In this document: positions 1 through 5,485 of the stretch, in pieces
Layout: every line of letters begins with the position of its first letter
Position numbering within the stretch: the first letter of the stretch is position 1
Position numbers and translations under genes: made by a program
Source of the DNA: Flavobacteriaceae bacterium
GTDB lineage: Bacteria > Bacteroidota > Bacteroidia > Flavobacteriales > Flavobacteriaceae
Direction: 5' to 3'
Length of the DNA: 5,485 bases
Assembly: GCA_016763595.1 (NCBI GenBank)
Contig: JAESTN010000195.1
Coordinates: 1 to 5,485, forward strand
The notes under the pieces: generated by a model
Seen by the model: only the letters and a program-made list of their open reading frames with translations
Database searches by the model: none
What the model was told of the DNA's origin: nothing

Positions 1-686
1 TTATTTACGGAACTCTTATAGGTTTGACCAATTGGAATTTTATGCTCGTTGATTAAAATACGATTTCCTTCAATGAATTTTATTTTATGGATGGCCACAA
101 TAAATGATCTATGCACTCTTAAAAAATTACCATCAGTTAGTATTTCTTCATAATGAGATATTTTTTCGTGACTAACAATCATTTCATCCTTCAGAAACAG
201 TTTGGTATAATTTCCGTAAGCTTCAATATATAACAAGTCATTCAAATCAATTTGATGGTGTTTTTTATCCCCTTTTACAAAGAATCGCGTCGCAGTAGCT
301 TCAGTAGAAACTTCTTTCACAATTGTCTTTGTAGTTTGAATTTCTGATACTTTATTGACAGCTTTCACCAAACGATCAAAACGAAAAGGTTTTAAAATAT
401 AATCTACTACATTCAATTCAAAGCCTTCTATAGCATGTTCTTTGTACGCAGTTGTAATAATCGTTTTTGGGGGGTTAGTTAAGGTTCTTAAAAAATCTAA
501 TCCTCTTAATTTTGGCATGTTTATGTCTAAAAACATAAAGTCTACGCTGTTTTCATTTAAGTACTGCATCGCTTCCATGGCATTATAGCAGTTTTTTTCT
601 AACTGTAAATGAGGCAACATACTACAAAATTCTTCGATGATTTCATGGGCTAAAGGTTCGTCATCAATAATGATAAATTTAAGCAT
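1..686 (-). CDS. LytTR-family two-component response regulator (3' end cut by window)
   Basis: Cytoplasmic response regulator that should take phosphate from the adjacent kinase and bind DNA. I read 228 codons from ATG at 686 with no stop, plus two bases, so the last few residues lie outside the window. Residues 1-115 form a receiver domain: acidic pair D8/D9, phospho-acceptor D54 in FLDINMP, T78/T79 in ITTAY, and K99 in LKPF. After a linker (about 116-132), residues 133-228 match the LytTR DNA-binding domain, with IEAYGNYT (154-161), FLRVHRSFIV (188-197) and IPIGQTYK (217-224) near the usual domain end. All key receiver residues are present, so it should be phosphorylatable. Its ATG lies inside the kinase's last codons (8-bp overlap), which suggests translational coupling and fixes the start. 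A TAA at positions 3-1 is out of frame. Family assignment is firm; its target genes are inferred only from position. Confidence 0.95.
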   Translation of the reverse strand, partial: MLKFIIIDDEPLAHEIIEEFCSMLPHLQLEKNCYNAMEAMQYLNENSVDFMFLDINMPKLRGLDFLRTLTNPPKTIITTAYKEHAIEGFELNVVDYILKPFRFDRLVKAVNKVSEIQTTKTIVKEVSTEATATRFFVKGDKKHHQIDLNDLLYIEAYGNYTKLFLKDEMIVSHEKISHYEEILTDGNFLRVHRSFIVAIHKIKFIEGNRILINEHKIPIGQTYKSSVN

Positions 687-1800
687 GTTTCGAGATTTTT
701 AAAATTGTTTTGTAGGTGTTCTTTGTTGTATCAATAACTAATTCGTGTCTTTCTTTATACAATAAAGAGAGTCTTCTTTTTAGGTTTTGCAACCCGATTC
801 CGTTTGATTCCATTACTTCATTAGGATCAAAATTATTTTCAATTGTAAAACTAATATAGTCTTTGTTTTCAACTAAGTTGATATGAATAAACGCATTTTC
901 TGTAAGTGTTTCTATACCATGTTTAAATGCGTTCTCTAAAAGGATGATATATAATAATGGTGCAATCCTTAAATGGGTGTCAATTGCATGATTAAAGGTG
1001 ATTTCAACCGTTTTTTTATACCGTATTTTATGTAGTTCGATGTAATTATTTAAATATTCAATCTCATCGGTCAGTTTAACTGTTTCTTTTTCTCCTTCGT
1101 AAATGGTATATCGCATCATGTCAGATAATTTTAAAATAACTTCAGGTGCTTGTTTGGAGTTTTTAACTGTTAACGCATATAAATTGTTTAACGTGTTAAA
1201 GAAAAAATGAGGATTTATTTGAGTTCTAAGTAATGATAATTCGGTTTTAGATTTTTCTGCTTTTAAGTTCTGCAACCATTTCCATTGCTCAAAAATCCAC
1301 AATGCAAAGAATATCGGAATGGGTAAAAAGAAGACAAAAAATGGAAAGTCCTCTTTGATTTTTAAATAGGCTTCTAAATCACCAGAAAATAATCTGAGGT
1401 AGATGAAATATAAAAATAATGGTACATAAAAAAAGACAATCAATTTCCAATATTTTTTAATAAAATCGGGAACTAATACATATGCAAATCCAAGCCAAAA
1501 TCCCATCAATAAAATAAATGTAATTGGATTGTCAGGCATTTTCATGATTGAATCAATTAGAAATGTCATAAAAAAGAGCACAATTAAAAAGAGAACTCTT
1601 AACACCGTTTTCTTTTTCTTTTTAAAATGATGAAATGGCAAAGCAATTACCGATCCCCAAAAGATGGAATAAATAATAATTTCGTAAGATCTATTTTTTG
1701 GAAGGAGAATAAACCCCATATAATCTAACAAGTAGAATATGGGTACAATAATAATAATTCCAAATAAAAAGGCTTTGTATTTTTTTAACAACTCAATCAT
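679..1800 (-). CDS. LytS/YehU-type sensor histidine kinase, six membrane helices
   Basis: Inner-membrane sensor kinase of 373 residues, partner of the overlapping LytTR regulator. Hydrophobic segments lie near residues 11-33, 39-56, 65-83, 93-112, 119-138 and 153-171. Basic stretches (K6-K9, K60-K64, K115-K119) fit a cytoplasmic N-terminus and six helices. The loops are short and no extracytoplasmic sensor domain is visible, so sensing is probably within the membrane. A short helix (about 172-190) leads to the His_kinase domain: LRTQINPHFFFNTLN carries phospho-acceptor H198. An HATPase_c domain follows, with N-box LLENAFKHG (287-295; E289, N290) and G-box NGIGLQNLKRRL (333-344). These motifs are typical of the LytS/YehU class rather than classical HisKA kinases. 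The ATG at 1800 begins just before the first helix. No Shine-Dalgarno precedes it, and a promoter -7 box ends only 4 bp upstream. Family is certain; the ligand is unknown. Confidence 0.96.
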   Translation of the reverse strand: MIELLKKYKAFLFGIIIIVPIFYLLDYMGFILLPKNRSYEIIIYSIFWGSVIALPFHHFKKKKKTVLRVLFLIVLFFMTFLIDSIMKMPDNPITFILLMGFWLGFAYVLVPDFIKKYWKLIVFFYVPLFLYFIYLRLFSGDLEAYLKIKEDFPFFVFFLPIPIFFALWIFEQWKWLQNLKAEKSKTELSLLRTQINPHFFFNTLNNLYALTVKNSKQAPEVILKLSDMMRYTIYEGEKETVKLTDEIEYLNNYIELHKIRYKKTVEITFNHAIDTHLRIAPLLYIILLENAFKHGIETLTENAFIHINLVENKDYISFTIENNFDPNEVMESNGIGLQNLKRRLSLLYKERHELVIDTTKNTYKTILKISKHA

Positions 1801-1804
1801 ATGT

Positions 1805-1835
1805 CAAAATTACCATTGTTATATATTCTACGCAA
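1805..1835 (-). promoter_or_regulatory. Candidate Bacteroidota-type promoter for the kinase-regulator operon
   Basis: On the minus strand, TTG (1835-1833) is followed after 20 bp by TAATTTTG (1812-1805), an exact match to the Bacteroidota -7 consensus TAnnTTTG with a -33 TTG at suitable distance. The -7 box ends 4 bp before the kinase ATG, so transcription would start at or within a few bases of the start codon and give a nearly leaderless mRNA. The match is seen in the sequence; promoter activity is inferred. In AT-rich DNA such matches occur by chance, but the location directly before the gene supports it. Confidence 0.5.
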
Positions 1836-1841
1836 GAATAT
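1823..1841. repeat. 7-bp inverted repeat overlapping the -33 element; possible operator
   Basis: ATATTCT (1823-1829) and AGAATAT (1835-1841) are perfect inverted copies separated by the 5-bp spacer ACGCA, giving a 19-bp dyad centred at 1832. The right arm overlaps by one base the minus-strand -33 TTG (1833-1835) of the kinase promoter candidate, and the spacer covers the rest of it, so a bound protein could block or recruit polymerase. The arms are AT-rich, so chance is a real alternative. LytTR proteins usually bind direct repeats, so another factor would be more likely here. Confidence 0.35.
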
Positions 1842-1881
1842 TGACATACGCTATTAAAACTTGAATGAACAGGCTGTTTTT

Positions 1882-1901
1882 TAAGTTCAATCTCAGTTTG
1901 C
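1882..1901 (+). promoter_or_regulatory. Possible LytTR-regulator binding site: two half-sites 11 bp apart
   Basis: TAAGTTCAA (1882-1890) and TCAGTTTGC (1893-1901) each match 8 of 9 positions of the published LytTR consensus [TA][AC][CA]GTTN[AG][TG]; in both only the last base deviates. They are direct repeats with an 11-bp period, one helical turn, whereas typical LytTR sites are about two turns apart, so this is an imperfect fit. The site sits in the middle of the shared control region, about 110-130 bp upstream of the ABC ATPase start and about 80-100 bp upstream of the kinase. Binding by the neighbouring regulator is inference. Confidence 0.3.
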
Positions 1902-2009
1902 TATAAATATGAGTCTATCTGTATTAAAAACATACCTGTATATCATATTTAATTTAAGGTGATTGTAAAACAGAACATATTTGTTCCGTACTTAAAATTA
2001 GCAAGACAG

Positions 2010-2897
2010 ATGAACACATTAACTATAAAAGACCTTACTAAAACATATCCAAACGGCGTAAAGGCATTGAACGGAATTAATTTAGAAATTACCAACGGAA
2101 TGTTTGGTTTATTAGGAGCCAACGGAGCAGGGAAATCTTCTTTAATGAGAACCATTGCATCACTACAAGAACCTTCTTCTGGGTCTATTTCTTTTAATGA
2201 AACAGATGTCGTTAAGCAGCCTGATGAAATTAGAAAACAATTGGGATACTTACCTCAAGAGTTTGGAGTATATCCAAAAATTTCTGCAGAGAAACTATTG
2301 AATCACTTAGCTATTTTAAAAGGAATATTAAATACTAAAGAACGTAAAGAACAAGTAACAGCTTTGTTACAGCAAGTAAATTTATACCAGCATCGTAAAA
2401 AATCTGTCTATACTTTTTCTGGCGGAATGCGTCAACGATTTGGAATTGCACAGGCCTTATTGGCAAATCCGAAATTAATAATTGTCGATGAACCTACAGC
2501 AGGTTTAGATCCTGAAGAAAGCAATCGGTTTTTAAATTTGTTGAGTGAAATAGGAGAAAATGTAATTGTTATTTTATCTACTCATATTGTAGAAGATGTA
2601 CGGAATTTATGTCCGAAAATGGCCATCCTTTCAAATGGAGAAATTATTTCTGAAGGAAATCCAACGGAATTAGTAGCCACTATTGATGGGAAAATTTGGA
2701 CGAAGATTATTCCTAAAAAAGACATTGAAATTTATAAGAAAGCCTTTGATGTTATTTCTACAAAATTGATATCTGGAGATACTCAAATTAGAGTATTGTC
2801 AGAAAATAAACCTGAAACTGGATTTGAGAAAATCAGTCCAAATTTAGAAGATTTTTATTTCGTGACATTGTTTAATCAAACAAATAATAAAGCCTAA
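2010..2897 (+). CDS. ABC transporter ATP-binding protein, ABC-2/CcmA-like
   Basis: Cytoplasmic ATPase of 295 residues that should energise the permease encoded 3 bp downstream. All ATPase motifs are intact: Walker A GANGAGKSS (36-44, K42), Q-loop Q83 in LPQEFGVY, signature FSGGMRQR (136-143), Walker B LIIVDEP (156-162, D160/E161), D-loop AGLD (164-167) and switch H192 in STHIVED. A C-terminal extension (about 226-295) ending in LEDFYFVTL is typical of ATPases paired with ABC-2-type membrane subunits, mostly associated with export or membrane processes rather than solute-binding-protein import. I chose ATG 2010, which begins four residues before the first strand (LTIKDL), as in relatives. An in-frame GTG at 1959 would add 17 residues that look non-coding. 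There is no strong Shine-Dalgarno before ATG 2010. The tight spacing indicates one operon with the fusion gene. Family is certain; substrate is unknown. Confidence 0.95.
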   Translation: MNTLTIKDLTKTYPNGVKALNGINLEITNGMFGLLGANGAGKSSLMRTIASLQEPSSGSISFNETDVVKQPDEIRKQLGYLPQEFGVYPKISAEKLLNHLAILKGILNTKERKEQVTALLQQVNLYQHRKKSVYTFSGGMRQRFGIAQALLANPKLIIVDEPTAGLDPEESNRFLNLLSEIGENVIVILSTHIVEDVRNLCPKMAILSNGEIISEGNPTELVATIDGKIWTKIIPKKDIEIYKKAFDVISTKLISGDTQIRVLSENKPETGFEKISPNLEDFYFVTLFNQTNNKA

Positions 2898-2900
2898 GTT

Positions 2901-5485
2901 ATGTTTAAGAAATTACTACAATTCGAAGTTTTTTATCAATTGAAACAACGTGCATTTCCAATATTTGTACTCTTGTTTTTGGCATTAGGAGTATTTGTAG
3001 GAAGACAAGGATTTGCTTCTAAAGGGGTGAATTTTAATTCAGTTTTCCAGGTGTATTTCCACACAAGTATTTTTACTCTTGGAAGTGTCTTTATCATTAT
3101 GTTTTTCGCTATTAGCGCCATGCTTAGAGATAAACAACACAATATGGAGAGTTTAATTTATAGTTCTTCTATTAAAAAGAGGCACTATTTTTGGAGTCGG
3201 TTTTTAGGTACCTTTCTTTTTTCTGTGCTGGCATTCTCACCTTTTTTAATTGGGTATATTTTTGGAAATTATTTTTCGAGTTTAGATCCAGAACGCTTGG
3301 GCGATTTTAGATTGATGACCTATCTACAACCATGGTTGTATATAGTCTTGCCTAATATTTTCATCTGTTCTACCATTGTGTTTTCTGTAAGTACACTGAC
3401 TAAAAATAGTACAGCAACTTATGTAAGTGCTGTGTTTATTTACATGTTGTATTTTGTAAGTTCAATTTTTTTGAATTCACCTTTAATGGCACAAGCAGTA
3501 CCAGCTTCTCCAGAAAGTATGGCCATTGCTGCACTTGCAGATCCATTTGGAATTGCCGCTTTTTTTGAGCAAACTCAATATTGGACTCCCTACCAAAAGA
3601 ATACACAATTGCTATCTCTTTCAGGATTGTTTTTATGGAACAGAATTGTTTGGATGGTTGTTTCAATAGGAATACTATTAACTACTTATGGATTGTTTTC
3701 TTTCAGGAAAATTTCTAAAAAAGTAAAGAAAGAACCAAAACAAAAAAAGGAGAAGATGCTATTATTGGCATATCAACCAGTAAAAGCCTTGCATACTTTT
3801 AAAGGTCAACGAATGGCTTTCCTTTCGCTGTTAAAATTAGAACTGAAAAGTATTTTTAAAAGTTTACCATTTATAGCAGTATTGATCATGTGGTTAGTTA
3901 TTGTCTTTTCAGAATTATTTTCGACGGTGATTAGTGGTGGAGAATATGGGGTTTCTGTATATCCTTTTACGAATCAATTAATTGATTTAATTGTAGATCC
4001 ATTATCAATATTTAGTTTGATATTAATCATTTTTTATGGTTCTGAGATTGTTTGGAGAGAACGTGATTTAAATTTCAATAGTATTGTAGATGCAACTCCG
4101 GTGAAAAATGGGGTGTTCTTTCTATCAAAATTTACAGCATTGTTATCATTACCCATGATTTTGATTGCTTCTGGTATTGTACTGTGTATGGTATTTCAAA
4201 TTAGTTTAAACTACACAAACTTCGAATTTAGTTTGTATGCGTCTTTGTTTTACCATTATGGTGTTCAATTGGCTGTGTTTTCTATGATTTCCTTGTTTGT
4301 AAATAGCGTGGTAAAAAACAAATACATGGGCATGGGGATTTTTGGTTTGATTGTCCTTTTATGTTTAAAATCAGGCATGTTAGGTTTAGAACATCCATTA
4401 ACAAGCCTTGGATTTATGCCAAGAGTTTCTTATAATAATATGGATGGATTTAATGGTGCTTCAAAGCTATTTGATCACTTGGCAATCTATTGGTTGGGAT
4501 TAGGATTTATATTGACATTTATTTCTTTTAAAATCTGGAATAGAGGTGTAGTTGCTAGCATTTCAGTAAAATTAAAGCAATTAAAATATGGATGGACCCG
4601 TTTTCAAAAAGTAGGGATCACTATTTGTATGCTGCTTTTTATTGGAGCAGGTAGTTTGGTTTTTTACAATCTAAATATTGTTTCAACCTATGAAACCATA
4701 AATGACAACTTGGATTTTGGTGAGAACTATGAACGAAAATTCAAGAAATATGAAACGATAGAAAGACCACTTCCTATTTCAAGAAAAACAGAAGTTGCCA
4801 TCTATCCAAATGAAAGAATGTATACGGTTTCCGCAGCGTATGTATTGAAAAACAAAAGTGATAAAGCATTGACAGAAATATTTGTAACAGAAAGGATTCC
4901 TTTAGAGAATATTAGTTTTGAAAATGGTCATTTAGTGGAACATAATACTATTTATGGCACCTATTTATTTCAGTTTGACAATCCTTTACAACCCAACGAT
5001 TCAATGGCTTTTAGCTACAAATTGAAAAGAGAATTAAAAGGATACGATGTGGATAGAACGATTGTAAACAACGGAACTTATATTTCACATAACAATTTTG
5101 AACCAATGTTAGGGTATAGCTCGGGAATTGAAATAACCAATAGAATTGAACGAGAAAAAAGAAACTTGCCTAAAAGGATTGAAGAGAATACTTCTGCAGC
5201 ACATATTGTTTTAGAAGATGTGAAATTTGAAAAAATTAGATTCGAAACCATTGTTTCTACAGAGGCTGATCAGGTCGCTATAAGTTCTGGTAGTTTGGTA
5301 AGAGAATGGTCTGAGAATAATAGAAATTATTACCACTATAAATCTAAAAACAAAGTGATGCCTGCAGCGGCATATTTTTCTGCAAAGTATCAAACAAAGA
5401 AAAGTATGCACAAAGGAATTTCAATTGAACAATATTTTGATGCAGCCCATACTTTTAATATTGAAGAAATTGAAAACAGTGTGAA
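2901..5485 (+). CDS. Double ABC-2-type permease fused to M1-family metallopeptidase domain (3' end cut by window)
   Basis: Membrane partner of the upstream ATPase. From ATG 2901 the frame stays open for 861 codons to the window end. Two permease halves are visible. Half 1 (about 1-270) has six hydrophobic segments near 18-35, 56-74, 100-122, 146-168, 172-191 and 246-268. A lysine-rich linker (269-286) joins it to half 2 (about 305-550), with segments near 322-341, 364-383, 408-432, 448-470, 477-494 and 524-545. A thirteenth segment (572-591) leads to a hydrophilic region (592 onward) resembling the N-terminal beta domain of M1 (PepN-like) aminopeptidases, with NNGTYISHNNFEPMLGY (723-739) and the ISSGSLVREW stretch (794-803). 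Basic loops follow the positive-inside rule and place the M1 part in the periplasm. The catalytic HExxH would lie beyond the window, so activity cannot be judged. From memory, Bacteroidota relatives of this fusion are roughly 1,200 residues, so about 340 may be missing. The permease call is firm; the M1 call is strong but rests on its N-terminal part only. Confidence 0.88.
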   Translation, partial: MFKKLLQFEVFYQLKQRAFPIFVLLFLALGVFVGRQGFASKGVNFNSVFQVYFHTSIFTLGSVFIIMFFAISAMLRDKQHNMESLIYSSSIKKRHYFWSRFLGTFLFSVLAFSPFLIGYIFGNYFSSLDPERLGDFRLMTYLQPWLYIVLPNIFICSTIVFSVSTLTKNSTATYVSAVFIYMLYFVSSIFLNSPLMAQAVPASPESMAIAALADPFGIAAFFEQTQYWTPYQKNTQLLSLSGLFLWNRIVWMVVSIGILLTTYGLFSFRKISKKVKKEPKQKKEKMLLLAYQPVKALHTFKGQRMAFLSLLKLELKSIFKSLPFIAVLIMWLVIVFSELFSTVISGGEYGVSVYPFTNQLIDLIVDPLSIFSLILIIFYGSEIVWRERDLNFNSIVDATPVKNGVFFLSKFTALLSLPMILIASGIVLCMVFQISLNYTNFEFSLYASLFYHYGVQLAVFSMISLFVNSVVKNKYMGMGIFGLIVLLCLKSGMLGLEHPLTSLGFMPRVSYNNMDGFNGASKLFDHLAIYWLGLGFILTFISFKIWNRGVVASISVKLKQLKYGWTRFQKVGITICMLLFIGAGSLVFYNLNIVSTYETINDNLDFGENYERKFKKYETIERPLPISRKTEVAIYPNERMYTVSAAYVLKNKSDKALTEIFVTERIPLENISFENGHLVEHNTIYGTYLFQFDNPLQPNDSMAFSYKLKRELKGYDVDRTIVNNGTYISHNNFEPMLGYSSGIEITNRIEREKRNLPKRIEENTSAAHIVLEDVKFEKIRFETIVSTEADQVAISSGSLVREWSENNRNYYHYKSKNKVMPAAAYFSAKYQTKKSMHKGISIEQYFDAAHTFNIEEIENSV

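Noticed and set aside
1..3. TTA at the window edge read as the stop codon of the response regulator
   Set aside because: It is out of frame: counting from ATG 686, the frame leaves two bases at the edge and continues beyond the window.
1861..1890. Possible hairpin terminator or attenuator (AACAG G CTGTT followed by a T run, with outer TTGAA/TTCAA arms)
   Set aside because: A one-base loop is not possible, so the usable inner stem is only four pairs and the outer arms do not stack continuously. No upstream plus-strand transcript needs terminating here.
1950..1957. TAATTTAA as a -7 promoter box for the ABC operon
   Set aside because: It lacks the final TG of TAnnTTTG and has no TTG at a proper distance upstream.
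1801..1962. Three tiny plus-strand reading frames in a row (1801-1857, 1865-1906, 1909-1962; 18, 13 and 17 residues)
   Set aside because: No Shine-Dalgarno, no recognisable peptide, and such short frames are expected by chance in AT-rich DNA. They also overlap the kinase promoter candidate and the proposed regulator site.
1959..2009. N-terminal extension of the ABC ATPase from GTG 1959
   Set aside because: The extra 17 residues precede the normal family start, show no feature of the ATPase fold, and ATG 2010 places the first strand where relatives have it.
1949..2155. Minus-strand open frame of 68 codons
   Set aside because: It lies opposite the ABC ATPase coding sequence and has no family features; it is a shadow frame.
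2936..3142. Minus-strand open frame of 68 codons
   Set aside because: It lies opposite the permease start and its composition is only the mirror of hydrophobic helix codons.
3436..3666. Minus-strand open frame of 76 codons
   Set aside because: It lies entirely within the intact permease frame and resembles no known protein.
5211..5411. Minus-strand open frame of 66 codons, cysteine-rich
   Set aside because: It lies antisense to the M1-like region, which has a continuous and recognisable frame.

Overview
The window looks like a chromosomal segment of a low-GC member of the Bacteroidota, most likely a marine-type Flavobacteriia. The reasons are the strongly AT-rich sequence with A/T-ending codons, the lack of clear Shine-Dalgarno sequences before the starts, a good match to the Bacteroidota promoter (TTG / TAnnTTTG), and gene families common in that phylum. 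I could not run a search, so the genus is left open.

Layout: two divergent gene pairs share a 209-bp control region. On the minus strand, a six-helix LytS/YehU-type sensor histidine kinase (1800 to 679) overlaps by 8 bp the start of its LytTR-type response regulator (686 to 1, cut by the window edge just before its C-terminus). On the plus strand, an ABC ATPase (2010 to 2897) is followed after 3 bp by a very large gene (2901 onward, cut by the window end after 861 codons). That gene encodes a double-length ABC-2-type permease fused to the N-terminal part of an M1-family (PepN-like) metallopeptidase domain. All four frames are open and show no frameshift.

The intergenic region 1801-2009 holds a promoter candidate for the kinase that would place transcription start at or within a few bases of the ATG (a nearly leaderless mRNA). 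It also holds a 7-bp inverted repeat overlapping that promoter's -33 element, and two near-consensus LytTR half-sites one helical turn apart. No convincing promoter was found for the ABC pair.

Inferred working model: the kinase senses a membrane or envelope condition through its helices and phosphorylates the LytTR regulator, which may bind the shared region and adjust its own operon and/or the transporter-peptidase operon. The ATPase would power the fused permease, and topology places the peptidase domain on the periplasmic side. The transported substrate cannot be read from the sequence. The most unusual item is the transporter-peptidase fusion beside a dedicated two-component system. The fusion architecture itself is, to my knowledge, already known from Bacteroidota genomes, but its function is poorly described.
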